Shown here: one piece after another, positions 9,797-22,729 of the stretch
Numbering within the stretch: the stretch's first letter is position 1
Layout: each line of letters opens with the position of its first letter
Notes under the pieces: model-generated
What the model was told of the DNA's origin: nothing
Seen by the model: only the letters and a program-made list of their open reading frames with translations
The model's database searches: none
Translations under genes and position numbers: made by a program
NCBI GenBank assembly: GCA_003255025.1
Contig: QANY01002872.1
Location: 371,738 to 435,737 of the forward strand
From: Datisca glomerata
Lineage: Eukaryota > Streptophyta > Magnoliopsida > Cucurbitales > Datiscaceae
Direction: 5' to 3'
DNA: 64,000 nt

Positions 9797-12700
9797 AAGG
9801 ATAGGTATCCATTTTAAGTTTTTTAAAAATTAAAATTAATTAATTGATTGTGGTTGATCCAAATTTGATAAGTCATTAAGTTATTTTTTGACTAATCAAA
9901 TTCAATTAATTTAAGAAGGACAACTAATGAGATTATTTAATTAGAAATTGTTTTTTCTTAATTAAAAGGGTTTTGATAAAATTTTATTGTGAAGAATGGC
10001 CTCTAATGGAGAAGGATCATTTTTGAGAAATATGTATTCTTGAAACCCGTTTTGTAATTTTTTTCTAGTTTTTTAAAGGTTGTAAATTTAGGAATTCTTA
10101 ATAGTTACTCGGTTCATCATTATTTGATTTAAATAAATAGTTATTGATTTGATTAATAACATGATCATGCATTAGTCGATCACATGTCATACATGAAACC
10201 CCACATATTTTTATTTAATCATGCATCTCATTTGTAGAGACATGATTTATTAGGATTGTCCTATTAAGTTTATATGGATTGATTTGCAAAACCAATTGCA
10301 TGTAAACTACTAAGTTTTAATTAGTTAAACTTGATAATTACATCACTCTAAAGGCATGCATTTAGTTAGGCCTTTAGGATAACCGACTTTAATTGAAAGT
10401 ATTTTATTAATGTAATTGGCTAATTATTCTAAGTTCACCTAAATTAGATTTAGACTCTTTTGAAGGTTAAATGAACATAGACCAATTAGATTGGATTAAT
10501 AATTAATTTTACATTCATAGAGTTATTGTAACTAGTAGTTAATTTAGAATGAATTGATTAGTTAATTAGAAACACATTAATTACAAAATAGGAATTTAGA
10601 GAAGGTTCACACGTCAATGTGATCTATAATCTCCATTATTAGTACAACAACGTGAGATATGGTGAAGGCCTCGGACGACTTTGATTTCATTCCCGTAAAG
10701 AACATTTCGAACTGTATAATTATCAAGGTTGATTTCTTTTGAAGGTGTGACTAAGTTAAGTATTTTAGACTTGACTGACCTTAAGGTTACATTTTTTAAA
10801 TTCAGTCATGAATTCTGGAATAATGGGTTACACTCACAAAAGGATAGTTATCGATTTTAATTTTTTAAAAATTAAAATTAATTGATTGATTGAGTTTGAC
10901 CCAAGTTTGAAAAATCATTAAATTATTTTTTAACTAATCAAATTCAATTAATTTAAGAAGGATAACTAATGAGATTATTAAGTTAGAAATTTAGTTTTTC
11001 TTAATTAAAATGGTTTTGACCAAAGCTTATTATGAAGAATGGCCTCTAATGAAGAATGAGCATTTTTGGGAAATATGTATACTTGAAGCCCGTTTTTAAA
11101 AAAAATTCTAATTTTCCAAAGGTTGTAAATTTAGGTATACTCAATAGTCACTCGGTTCATCATTTATTTATTTATTTATTATATTTATTTATTGTATTTA
11201 TTTGAATAAATAGTTATTGATTTAATTAATAACATGATCATGTATTAGTCGATCACATGTCATACATGAAACCCCACACAGTTTTATTTAATCATGCATC
11301 TCATTTGTAGAAACATGATTTATTAAGATTGTACTACGTTTATATGGATTGCTTTGCAAAATCAACTGCATGTAAACTGCTAAGTTTTAATTAGTTAAAC
11401 TTGGTAATCACACAACTCTAAAGACATATGTTTAATTAGACCTTTAGGATAACCGACTTTAGTTAAAAGTATTTTATTAAAGTTAGATGAATGTAATTGG
11501 CTAATTATTCTAAGTTCACCTAAATTAGTCTTAGGCTCTTTTGAAGGTTAAATGAACTTAGACCAATTATATTAGATTAATAATTAATTTTACATACATA
11601 TGGTTATTGTAACTAGTAATTAATTGGAATTAATTGATTAGTTAATTAGAAACACAATAATTATAAATAAGTGAGTGAGAAAAGGTTGAAATGTCAATGT
11701 GACTTATAGTCTCTATTATAAGTGCAACGTGAGATATGGTGAAGGCCTCAAGACGGCTATTTTCGTTCCACTAAGGAAGTTTTTGAATTGTATCAATATC
11801 AAGGTTGACTTCTTATGAAAATGAGACTAAGTGATGTCTTTTAGACTTGACCGACCTTAAGGTGAAATTTTCTAAATTAAATCATGGATTCTGAAATAAT
11901 GGATTACACTCACGAAATGATAGTTATCGATTTTAATTTTTTAGAAAATAAAATTAATTAATTGATTGGGTTTGACCCAAGTTTGATAAGTCATTAGAAT
12001 AATAGTTTTCCTTAATTAAAAGCGTTTTGATCAAAACTTATTACGAAGAACGGCCTCTAGTGGAGATGGAGCATTTTTGGGAATTATGTATTCTTGGTGT
12101 CTGCTTTGTAATTTTTTTTCTAATTTTTCAAAGGAATACTCAATACTCACTTAGTTCATCATTTACTTATTTATTGTATTTATTTAAATAAATAGTTATT
12201 GATTTAATTAATAACATGACCATGCATTAGTCGATCACATGGCATAAATGAAACCCCACACAGTTTTATTTAATCATGCACATCATTTGTAGAAACATAA
12301 TTTATTAGGATTGTCCTATTAAATTTATATGAATTGCTTTGGGAAATCAATTGCATGTAAACTGCTAAGTTTTAATTAGTAAAACTTGATAATCATACCA
12401 CTCTAAAGGCATGCCTTTAGTTAGAGCTTTAGGATAACTGGCTTTAGTTAAAAGTGTTTTATTAAAGTTAGATTAATGTAATCGGCTAATTATTCTAAGT
12501 TCACCTAAATTAGTCTTAAACTCTTTTCATTTTAAATGAATTTAGACGAATTAGATTTGATTAATAATTAATTTTACACCTATAGGGTTATTGTAAATAG
12601 TAATTAATTTGGAATTAATTTATTAGTTAATTAGAAACACATTAATTAAAAATAGTGAATGAGTAAAGAATGGCATGTCAATGTGACATATGGTTTCTAT

Positions 12701-13950
12701 TATTAATACAACAACGTGAGATATGGTAAAAGCCTCAAGACGGCTTTGTTTTCGTTCCCCTACGGAAGTTTTTGAACTGTATCAATATCAAGATGGACTT
12801 CTTATGAAAATGGGACTAAGTGATGTATTTTAAACTTGACGGATCTTAAGGTGACATTTTCTAAATTAAGTCCTGGATTCTGAAATAATGGGTTACACTC
12901 ACAAAAGGAAAGTTATCGATTTTAATTTTTTTAAATTAAAATTAATTGATTGGGATTTAATCCAAGTTTGATAAGTCACTAAATTATTTTTTGTCTATTC
13001 AAATTCAATTATTTTAAGCAAGGTAACTAATGAGATTATTTAATTAAAAAAATAGTTTTTTTTAATTAAAAGGGTTTTGATCAAAGCTTATTATGAAGAA
13101 TGGCCTTTAATGAAGAAGGATCATTTTTTCGGAATTAATGTATTCTTGAAGCCCGCTTTGTAATTTATTTTTTCTAATTTTTCATAAGTTGTAAATTTCA
13201 GAATACTCAATAGTAACTCGGTTTATCATTTATTTATTTATTATATTTATTTAAATAAATAATTATTGATTTGATTAATAACACGATCATGCATTAGTTG
13301 ATCACATGTTATACATGAAACTCCACACAATTTTATTTAATCGTGCATCTCATTTGTAAAAACATGATTTATTACAATTGTCCTATTAAATTTATGTTGA
13401 TTGCTTTACGAAATGAATTGCATGTAAACTGCTAAGTTTTAATTAGTTAAACTTGATAATCAAACTACTCTAAATGCATGTGTTTAGTTAGGTCTTTAGG
13501 ATAACCGACTTTAATTAAAAGTATTTTATTAAAGTTAGATGAATGTAATTGGTTAATTATTCTAAGTTCACCTAAATTAGTCTTAGGATCTTTTGAAGGC
13601 TAAATGAACTTAGACCAATTAGATTGAATTAATAATTAATTTTACATTCATAGGGTTATTGTAACTGGTAATTAATTTGGAATTAATTGATTAGAAACAC
13701 ATTAATTACAAAATAGTAAGGGGGAGAAAGTTGACATGGCTCATTATTAGTACAACAACATGAGAAATGGTGAAGGCCTTAAGACGTCTTTGTTTTCGTG
13801 TTCCCCTAAGAAATTTTTCGAGTTGTATCAATATCAAGGTTGACTTCTTACGAAGATAATGCTAAGTGATGTATTTTAGACTTGACCAACCTTAAGGTAA
13901 CATTTTTTAAATTAAGCCATGGATTCAGAAATAATGGGTTCCACTCAAAA
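9797..13950 (+). repeat. tandem array of four units of about 1 kb in the copia B leader
   Basis: Four head-to-tail units start at about 9797, 10838, 11915 and 12903 and the last ends at about 13950 (lengths about 1041, 1077, 988 and 1047). Each begins near AAAGGATAGTTATCGATTTTAA and ends with a TTACACTCAC segment. Unit 3 lacks about 60 bases found near the start of the others. No unit has a useful open frame. The array lies between the LTR and gag. Confidence 0.85.
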
Positions 13951-14263
13951 AATTACAATTAAGCTTTGAGTGTGTAATTGTGACTTGACCAAATAAATGG
14001 TACATTATTATTAAAAGAGAAAATATTATATATTTTAAGTTTTAATTAATAAAGATGAGAATGTATCATAGGTAGTTTAAAATTAATATGACTGACTCTA
14101 AGGCTGCACATTAATTGTTAGGTAGTCTTGTTGTGGTTTAGTAATTGTTAAGTTTATGTGTGATATGTTGCATTCATGCATCACATTTACTTTTCAAATT
14201 TTTTTTATATTTATTTCAATTATATATTGAATTATGTATGTTTGATTTTTTTTCAGTTATTAC

Positions 14264-14945
14264 TATGTCTACCATGCGTTACCCCATTCCTGCTTTTCCT
14301 ACACTCGAAAAACTCAATGGTGATAACATTATAAGATAGAAATCAAATTCGAATTTGATGCCAATATGTGAGAATCACAAGTTTGTCCTTAGTGTGAAAT
14401 GTCTTGAAGAGCCAGCTATCGATGCCCCGAAAAATATTCGAGACAAATGTGATGCTTGAATTATAAATTCTGGGACTACCATTGATGTACGAAGTCAAGT
14501 TAGAATTATACTTGAATCACTCACACCTGTTTTTTTTGCGTTCCCTACCAACTATGTTATGAACAAGTTAAAATTCAACAAAACCTTATTGTTGAATGAA
14601 CTGCACACTTTTGAGTCACTCAACAACAGTATGACCAAGGAAAATGTTGCTGAACAAAAGCTTTTTGCCACTGTTATTAATAGGTACAAAAGGAAGAGGA
14701 ATAATAGTAAGGACAAAAGTAAGAATAAGAAAGGAAAGAAAGCCGAGATGTCACCTAAAAGCCAAGAAGAACGAGAAAGACAACAGCTCCAAGAAGAAAG
14801 AACCAAGGTAAAATGTTTCCATTGGAGAGTTGAAGGTCATTGGAAGAGAAACTGTAACAAGTATCTCTCCGAGCTGAAAAAGAAAGGTAAATTTGATTTA
14901 CTTGTACTTGAAGCCTGTTTAGTGGAGTATGATTTGTTATCCTAG
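14264..14945 (+). pseudogene. copia B gag remnant
   Basis: ATG at 14264 reads MSTMRYPIPAFPTLEKLNGD before a stop at about 14337. The central part of gag is deleted near 14480 compared with copy A. The open piece 14559-14945 holds the lysine-rich region and a zinc knuckle (CFHW, then VEGHWKRNC) in which the second Cys is Trp. Confidence 0.8.
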
Positions 14946-15290
14946 ATTATAGATTCAGCAGTCACTAACCATGTATGTTCTTTACAGATGCTTGATTTTT
15001 CATGAGAGCTTGCTGATGGCAAGGTGATAATGAGAGTTGGTAATGTTGTACTTGTTTTACCAAAAGCATTAGGAACAATCTATTTAAGTTTTGGAAATAA
15101 ATTTTTTGTTTTGAACAGTATTTATTTTACCCTGGGGGTTCTAGAAATTAAATTTCTTTATCTTTATTGCATGAAAAAAATTTTGATGTTTTTTTTAATA
15201 ATAATATGTTTTTTATTTCAAAGAATGGTTTCAATATTTGTCATGCAAAAGTTTCAAACGGATTGTATATGCTTAAACCAACTGAACGAA
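14946..15290 (+). pseudogene. copia B protease and linker remnant
   Basis: IIDSAVTNHVC is the protease signature with D-S-G changed to D-S-A. The downstream piece 15024-15296 is open and carries the Val/Gly-rich protease core and the linker to GAG-pre-integrase. It is inactive by sequence. Confidence 0.7.
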
Positions 15291-16340
15291 CATTAAATAA
15301 TTCAGAAATATTTAAAGTAGCAAATCTAAAAACTAACAAATGACAAAAGCTTTCTAAAAAAGATGATGCATATTTTTGACATATTAGGTTGAGACATTAA
15401 TCTTGACAGAATAAACCGATTAACAAAGTGTGGTGCTTTGAGAGAACTAAAAGTTAGAAATCTTTCGGTTTGTGAAGCATGTCTAAAGGGTAAAATGATG
15501 AAGAGACATTTCTCTGCAATGGGCCAAAGAGCCAATGAACCACTTGAGCTAGTACATAGTGATGTCTGTGGACCAATCAATGTACAAACTAGATGTGAGT
15601 ATGAGTATTTCGTCACTTTTATTAACGATTACTCAAGATACTATTATACTTACCTAATACATAGAAAATTTGAAACTTTTGAAAAGTTTAAAAACTTCAA
15701 AGCTAAAGCTGAAAACCAATTAGGAAAATCTTCGAAAACACTTCGATCAGATCGAGGTGATGAATACTTGAATTTTGAATTTAAGGATTACCTGATAGAG
15801 TATGACATTTTATTCCAACTCACAGCTCTTAGAACGCCACAGAAAATGGTGTTTCAAAAAGGAAAAACAGAACCTTATTGGATATCGTTAAGTCGATATT
15901 AAGCTACTCATCACTACTACTCACATTCTGAGGATATGCACTTCAAACGGCAACTTACATTTTGAATGTAATTTCTTCTAAGTTTGTAAGCAAGACACCT
16001 TCAAAGTTATGGAATGGCTCCAGGCCTATTTTACGTCATTTTCGTATATAAGGGTGTCCAGCTCACGTTCTTAGACCTAAGACTGAAAAGTTAGACTCAA
16101 GGTCTGAAGTAAGCATATTTGTTGGCTATGCTCCAGAAATAAGAGGTGGTTACTTTTATAATCACAATCATCAAAATGTGTTTGTATCGATAAATGCAAC
16201 TTTCCTCGAACACAACTATATGGTAAACACAACTATATGGCAAAATAGTTCTTGAAGAGCTCGCATCTGATGAGATCAGACAATCTTCATCATTAAGTGA
16301 TAAACGACAAACCATAGAAACACCACTATTCTTGTTCAAG
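15291..16340 (+). pseudogene. copia B integrase remnant
   Basis: The open piece 15438-15902 reads through CEACLKGKMMKRHF, VHSDVCGPINVQT, FVTFINDYSRYYYTYLIHRK and TLRSDRGDEYLNFEF, which are GAG-pre-integrase and integrase core motifs. The TPQQNGV segment is frame-broken at about 15840. The C-terminal part (15900-16250) continues in other frames. Confidence 0.85.
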
Positions 16341-17271
16341 AAATCCCGGTGCAATGTTGTAGTGGGAGGGTTATAAGACAACTTATTCACTATGAACTTG
16401 AGGCACATATCTTAGTGTCAGACACTAATAAGGATGATCCATTAACCTTTAAACAAGCAAAGGAAGATCCTGAAAAGGAGAAATGGCAAGATGTCATGAA
16501 CCAAGAAATGAAATCGATGTATTCTAATTCTGTCTGGGAACTTGTAGATCCACCTGAAGAAGTCAGTCTCATTGGATGTAAATGGATCTTCAAGAAAAAA
16601 GATGTGCAGATAGGAAAGTAGAGACTTTCAAGGCACGACTAGTAGTCATAGTCTATACTCAAAAGGAAGTAGTCGATTATGAAGAGACATTATCTCTCGT
16701 TGCTATGCTAAAATTATATTCGCATTCTTTTATCCACAGCTGTTAGTTTAGACTATGAAATATGGTTAATGGACATCAAGATATCCTTTCTGAATGACTC
16801 TCTTGAAAAAAACATCTATATGATACAACCAGAAGGATTCCTGAAAAAGCGACAAGATTAGAAAGTATGTAAGTTGCTTAAATCCATTTATGGATTGAAG
16901 CAAGTATCGATGCTTAAATACATCAAAGATAAGAAAATAATTGTCTTAGTTATTTACGTAGACGATATTCTACTCATATGGAATGATGTCGAAACTTTGT
17001 CGAAAGTAAAGAAGTGGTTTGCTAAGAAATTTCAAATGAAAATTTTAGGAGAAGCGAGTTATGTTCTAGGCATCCAAATCCTAAGGGATGAAAAGAACAA
17101 ACTCTTGGCACTTTCTCAGACATATTATATTGATAAGGTGCTAGAAAGATTCTCTATGAAAAATTTCAAGAAAGATCAATTACAGACCGAACATGAAATT
17201 TTCCTTTCCAAGGAATAGTGTCCTAACACACTTTAGGGGGAAGAGGATATGAGAAATGTTCATTATGCTTC
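16341..17271 (+). pseudogene. copia B reverse transcriptase remnant, 3' truncated
   Basis: 16349-16621 gives the RT start (NSVWELVDPPEEVSLIGCKW), and 16874-17218 gives LKSIYGLKQ, VLVIYVDDILLI and EASYVLGIQILRD. The catalytic YVDD is intact, but there are stops before and after. Similarity to copies A and C ends at about 17271. Confidence 0.85.
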
Positions 17272-17469
17272 AACCTAATTAATGACACGCCGTCTTCTTC
17301 ATAAATGGTAATAAAAGGAGAATATGAGAGAGGCAATTGATAGATGATGCAGGCAAAACATTATTTAGTAATTGTACACGTGTTATTTACCATTATTACG
17401 TATGTGAGTATGTGCTTTTTTTTTTTTTGCATTTGTACCCAGATTTCGATACCTATAGACTGCATACTG

Positions 17470-17597
17470 TTAGGCGTCAAGCTGGAAGGCATAGAAAGAG
17501 GAGGCTTCAGCTGGTGGTGAAAAGAATCAAAGTAAAATGTGATTTGCGTGGTCGTTTTGGTCACAATAAGAGGTCTTGCAAGAACCCTAAGAATTAG
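17470..17597 (+). pseudogene. MuDR/MULE transposase C-terminal zinc-knuckle remnant (tentative)
   Basis: The plus strand reads RRQAGRHRKRRLQ and then KVKCDLRGRFGHNKRSCKNP, followed by a stop. This fits the end of plant MULE transposases (RRxxGRPxKxR plus CxxCxxxGHNKRTC), except that the second knuckle Cys is Arg. No catalytic domain lies upstream; copia B is truncated immediately before it. Confidence 0.55.
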
Positions 17598-19485
17598 GAT
17601 ATTAGTTATTTTCATTGATAATCTTGTTTAACAATTTTCTATATTAATTTGGAAATATAAAAAATAGTTCTTAGTGTAACATTTAAATGCATACTATTGA
17701 GCCAAAATTGTGTGGTTAATAATATATTACATATTGCAAACATATTTTTAACCTACAGAATCTACAGATGCTTCATACTTGATGAAAATTAATTTTTATA
17801 ATATCTCGTTAATATTGAGCAACAAATGTGTATGGTTAATAAAATGTTTACTAGTTGAACATATTATTATTAACTTAGGAGTCCACATATGTGATATACT
17901 TTGATGAATATCGGTTCTAACATTGTAAACAACAGAGTTAGGATCATGCGAATGCATATCTAATTAGTACAAAATGCATTTCATGAGTGAAGGTGAAAAT
18001 CAGAACGTAATATAATGTTTTCAATGTTAAGATATCATGTGCTATTGATCTCATTACTTTCAGACAAAAGAACTTCTTGTGCTCAGAATTTAAAAACTGA
18101 ATTAAATAAATACATCATAATATTCTTCGTAATCACATTCATAGTTGTCAAATCACTTCATGCTATGAAAAATATAGTATCCTAGTTTGTCAGCATTCAT
18201 CTTGATTGTGTTTGGGTTGTTCTCATTGTTTGATATTTGAATTGTAATTTCTATTGATCATCTGCCCTTAATTTTTGAGGAAGAGACAAATGGATCGTAA
18301 TCTTGCACTACATCTTCTTTCTGAAAGTTGTTCTTCCTGCAATAGAAATTTCGAAGGTCTTAAGTTTTCGCATGTGAACATTACTTACAGAATGATTCTT
18401 ATTTACAAGAAGTGTAAGAAGACTACATTGTCATTAACATAGATGCTATGTACTTACATGTGATAGGGTTTGTTATTTATTTGTTTTCTATCTTTTCGAA
18501 CATGAAAATGGAGCCTCTCTTTTTTTTTTTTTTTGGTTTCCTTGGTGCAATTTTGATCCCCGCTTTATTATTTGCTGCTGTTTTAGTTTACATTGCTTCA
18601 TATAAAGTTCAATGATATTGTGCTAATTTGTATAGTATCAGATTATCAAATACTTTTTATCTTCCAAAAATAATCGCAACGATACGCACAATCACATACA
18701 CAAATCATGAGATCAGTAACAAATTTATTTAAAAGTCAAGAAAATTTTTGACAATTCAGGCAAATGCAAATCTAATGTCAACAAGTATTGTTTACGAGTA
18801 CTGAAAACATAATATTTATAAGTAGTGTGAACATGATGTTTACAAGTAATATGTTGGTTATCTAATCACACACAGCAAATGACAAGTAATATATTACTCA
18901 CGTCTTCATATACTTGTTATACATTGCAAGAATATATGTCATTCTACAAGAGGCAGAAATCCCTGTGAAAAGTAATCCACAAAGTTCTTGCGGCGCTTAT
19001 AACAACCCCTCATGTTAAAAGTTCATGTTTTTCGTAAGGCGCAACGCGTACTATGAAGAATCTTGTGCTCTCTCACTTTTTACAGGATTTTTCGATTTCT
19101 GTAGAACGTTGTTTAATAGAATTTTCATATTCATATTGAATATATTCAACATGTGTGTTTAATTCTTATGAATTAACATTTACAAGTATTTTTATAACTA
19201 TAAAATGAGATATCATAGGATTCATTGCTAGCCAATTATTCATATTATATACTTTCAAAATGATAATTTTAAGTAGCATAAAGAGCATCAAAATAATAAT
19301 TAACATCATTAATAATTTAATATATATATATATATATCATTTCAACAAAGTATTACATTATTCATTCAATCAACTTATAAATAAATATAACTTAAAAACT
19401 AATCAACTTATCGTTAAAATATACAAACAACACTTGTTTCAATAAATAAAAAAGGGTAGCCTTGAAATAATTTATAACTTGTAAA
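17598..19485. other. AT-rich non-coding stretch
   Basis: No credible gene. Contains a short T-run at about 18520 and a (TA)n run near 19321-19338. May be intron or spacer of the element carrying the gene fragments. Confidence 0.4.
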
Positions 19486-19488
19486 AAA

Positions 19489-19608
19489 TTATCCACAAAA
19501 TCCAATATACTTCATCCTACCATCTTCACCTATGAGAGCCTGGACGTCATCTCTATCAACAACTTTTGTACCAACCCTCACGATACTTTTAGGAACAAAG
19601 GCCTCACC
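19489..19608 (-). pseudogene. gene fragment: Gfo/Idh/MocA oxidoreductase, exon 3 of fragment
   Basis: An acceptor (..AACAG|GGT) at 19609-19610 is followed by GEAFVPKSIVRVGTKVVDRD and then ALIGEDGRMKYI. This closely resembles plant Gfo/Idh/MocA-family oxidoreductases, whose usual text is GEAFVPES-VRVGTR. The frame meets a stop at 19489-19491 where similarity also ends. It follows exons at 19851-19985 and 20203-20260 in correct order and phase. Confidence 0.75.
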
Positions 19609-19850
19609 CTGTTTCAGAAGAAATTCATTAAGAAAAGAGGCCCAAACATTGATTATAAATTTATACAAGAAAATTATGCAACAAAATTAATAGAAGTTAC
19701 AGTTAATGGATGTATTGATTGACTCTATTATAGAAATTGTAATATATTATGTTGATCTACAGAAGTACTCCCAAAATGAATCTAAAAATTGCCACAAAAT
19801 TACTTCACACCTTTTTTGTTTTGTAAGTGTGTGTGAGAGAGAGGACTTAC

Positions 19851-19985
19851 TTTTCCAATATTATAAACAACGGATATTTCTTGCTCATTTTGACTCCCTT
19901 TAGTAAACATACAAAGATCAAGCATCCCACGAGATCCATTATCAAATTCAACTATTACATATGCATTGTCAATTATATCTGGCAC
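19851..19985 (-). pseudogene. gene fragment: Gfo/Idh/MocA oxidoreductase, exon 2 of fragment
   Basis: The 135-base exon has AG acceptor (19986-19987) and GT donor (19849-19850) and reads VPDIIDNAYVIVEFDNGSRG, then MLDLCMFTKGSQNEQEISVV. This is a hallmark block of the substrate-binding domain in this oxidoreductase family. The protein would be an NAD(P)-dependent dehydrogenase; only about 95 residues remain, with no Rossmann fold, so it cannot be functional. Confidence 0.8.
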
Positions 19986-20202
19986 CTATATCATAGATAA
20001 CAGGATTTATCAAACATTAATGTACAAAGTTCAATTCTAAAAAATCTCTCTCTCATACATGAACACACCAAATCCTAGGAGGTTATTACTTTTCCATGAA
20101 CAAATCATATGCAAATTACTTTTTCAAAATTAAATACAAATCTGGATTCTATTCCAAGTAATACCAAGTGCATAAAATATTCATCAAATTACAGCGACTT
20201 AC

Positions 20203-20260
20203 CTTCCCATTATGGTTAACATCAGTAGCTCCAGATGCCCTCACACCAATAGGATTTGCC
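20203..20260 (-). pseudogene. gene fragment: Gfo/Idh/MocA oxidoreductase, exon 1 of fragment
   Basis: The 58-base exon has AG acceptor (20261-20262) and GT donor (20201-20202) and reads NPIGVRASGATDVNHNGK. It joins in phase with the exon at 19851-19985. Intron positions are kept, so the fragment was copied as DNA, not through mRNA. Confidence 0.7.
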
Positions 20261-21149
20261 CTGCAAACAGCCTCATCAAATCACAATATATTGAGGTATA
20301 TCCCTTTTGAATTAACCAAATCAGGAATACTAACAGGATTCTTACAATACTAACATGATTATGATAGTCAAACCAATTCCGTATTTGCACACAACAGTAA
20401 AGAATAGAACCATTTATACCAAAAATCACTTTAAAAATCAACAAAACAAATGAAGAAATAGAAAACGCTCTTTGAGAAGAACTTTGGGGTTCTACTACTC
20501 TGCTATCACTGACTATGTATCATCAGAGTATTTCAAAAATTGTACTATGTGAAGACCATTTTATGGGCCAAGCTGATTTTGGGGTAAATTTCTACAAGAA
20601 TTATTTAATCAGGATCAATTGGAAGCCATTCTAGAGCAATAAGCAACAGTGTCTTCAAGCATGGCTGCTTCAAATTCATTCTCATAATAATCCATTTGCC
20701 CCATCCCTATCTCAACAAATATGTATAAGACATACTTCAAAATAGTTCGATCAATCTACTCTCCTTCAAGTTCATGATCAATCTAAATTGAGAAGATACT
20801 ATTAGCTAACTACATCATGATCAATCTACATTAACATTTTGGTAGACTACACAAAACAAAAGGAAATGCCACCTTTAAAATTTAATATTTAGTCAGCCTC
20901 GGGACTGTGTGATTGATGGATCCCTCCTCGAGTTTTCTGAAAATAAAAACCAAAAGAAATTCAGCTAAGTAAGAAAGAACCCCAAAATTAATGCATAATG
21001 AGAGAAGAAAAAGAAATTGTGTGATCCTGCAACAAAAATGAATCTCACTGCTTTTACATCTATGTACACCTCAAAACAAACAACTAACAAAGCAACTTGG
21101 GACTAAATGCACCATTCTTTGTACTTAGCATAATACCCAATCTCGAGAT

Positions 21150-21220
21150 TGTACCAGCTTTAGTACTCTTTTGTTGCTTCTCTTTGAAAATATCAAGTAA
21201 GATTTTCTTTGTTTCAAGCT
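21150..21220 (-). pseudogene. gene fragment: TON2/FASS (PP2A B'' subunit) exon
   Basis: An acceptor (TTTGTAG) at 21221-21222 is followed by LETKKILLDIFKEKQQKSTK and AGTI. This matches the N-terminal part of plant TONNEAU2/FASS, a protein phosphatase 2A regulatory subunit needed for preprophase-band formation. One exon only, and the sequence diverges after AGTI. Same strand as its neighbours. Confidence 0.65.
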
Positions 21221-21870
21221 CTACAAAGGAAATAGAAATACCTATAAAAATGGTAAACATACATATATAGTTCTTATGCACTAAAATACATACTTCATCA
21301 ACTACCAATTAGTCCATACTGGTGCACATTCATGCAGTAAGCTATAAATTATCATTTCTAAACTTACATACATATAACAGAGTATGCGAGGCAGTTAAAA
21401 GAGCAAATTAACAAGATGGGCAATAATATTCTGTTATTAACATTTCTAAACTTTACATACCTATTTTAATAGCATTCTGTTATTTTCTTGGATGCCTGTA
21501 AACATTCTCACTACAGCAAAAATAAAGAATAGTTGAAAGTTATGCCTGATTGCATTAAATACCATATATATTTACTTTAAAAAACATGTTGACTTACCCA
21601 TTGAGCCTAAGAAAGTCATTAAATATGTTAAGAAGCTAAGCTCCCCCGCACTTCTGTTCTGTCAAACAAGCAATTTACCAATAACATTAGAAGGTTAAAG
21701 AAGCATTCCAATACTTGAAGAAACAAAGAAGGTTACATGCAAGAGATTAATCAACTAGGAAACCGATCAGAGACTTCTCTGCATAATAGATATGTAATAG
21801 GGAATTTCTTGAATCCCTATAATAAGTTTGTATTGAAACAGGTACATGAGGCCTTTAGGATTCAACTAAC

Positions 21871-21930
21871 AGAAAAGTTGTTCCATATTTGTGGGATCTT
21901 GGCTAAGAGAAAAATGGCATGTGTTGATGC
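21871..21930 (-). pseudogene. gene fragment: MPDU1-like PQ-loop protein exon
   Basis: A 60-base exon with acceptor TTGCAG (21931-21932) and GT donor (21869-21870) reads ASTHAIFLLAKIPQIWNNFS. This matches the second PQ-loop of plant mannose-P-dolichol utilization defect 1 (MPDU1) proteins. A single exon without neighbours from the same gene. Confidence 0.65.
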
Positions 21931-22129
21931 CTGCAAGATATCATTAGTACAATAAAAAAGCAAGCCGCGATCAGATTGATAATAAACGCGCACATCTTTC
22001 AAACCATATATGCCCAAAATTGTGAACACAAACCCTATAAAAAAACTCAAAAATCATAACAACAGACAAAAATCAGACATGGATTTGAGATTGAAACCCA
22101 CCTTGCATGAAAAAATCCTTACCTCTTGT

Positions 22130-22720
22130 TCTGAGCTGCAAAATTGAAGTAGGAGAGAGCTGGGAGATAAAGCTATGCACAGAGCTGAAGGAGTGACAAC
22201 TGCAAGAGAGAGATTGCTACGAGACAAGAGAGAGATAGAGAGAAAGCTGTGGGAGATAAGCTGCGATGAAGCTGAAAGAAAGCTTCGTGAGAGAGTTTTG
22301 CGAGAGAGTTGATAGAAAAAGCTTTTCTAGAAAAAGCTTCCTAGAGAGTAACGGTAAGATCGAGCAAGAACTGTGAGATATTGAAGAGAGAGCCTAATCA
22401 ATTAGGTGGGGGCTCTTCTTTCTCTCTCTTCTTCAACAGAGGTGAAGCTACTGAAGAGAGAGTCGATCAATTCGACACGGGCTCTGCTCTCTCTCTTCTT
22501 CAACGGAGTTGAAGCCCTAGGTTGTGGTTCGGCTTTTGAGAGGGAGAAGCTGCAAAAGAGAGAGAAGGCAAATCCTTCATTGTCGACTTATCTTAGAGTT
22601 TGAGGTTGAAGATCGAGAGCCTCTGAAGGAGAATCGCGAAGGAAAGTCATAACTAAAGGAAAATCGCGGGCTTTGGTGAAATGATTGTTGTATTTGAGTG
22701 GAGGGAAATACCCAATTTTT
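22130..22720 (-). promoter_or_regulatory. possible promoter/5' leader of a chimeric minus-strand transcript
   Basis: GA-rich on the plus strand, so CT-rich on the minus strand, typical of plant 5' leaders. A short exon-like segment (acceptor TTTTGCAG, donor GGTAAGG) lies at about 22120-22140 on the minus strand. It sits upstream of all four gene fragments in their reading direction. No convincing TATA box was found, so the role is inference. Imperfect repeats of GAGAGAGTCGATCAATTCGACACGGG-like sequence occur near 22390-22490. Confidence 0.35.
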
Positions 22721-22729
22721 TTGTAAGTC

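Larger units (their letters stand above)
7275..17271 (+). mobile_element. Ty1/copia retrotransposon copy B, 3' truncated
   Basis: Complete 5' LTR (7275-9209), degraded tRNA-Met primer site (9212-9223), very long leader (9210-14263) that includes a four-unit tandem array, then gag, protease, integrase and RT. Similarity to copies A and C stops inside RT at about 17271. RNase H and the 3' LTR are missing. No target duplication can be checked because the 3' end is lost. Coding parts have stops and deletions. Confidence 0.85.

Noticed and set aside
22406..22603. Plus-strand open frame in the GA-rich region
   Set aside because: Reading opposite to the gene fragments, made of GAGAGA/CTCTTC repeats, no signature.
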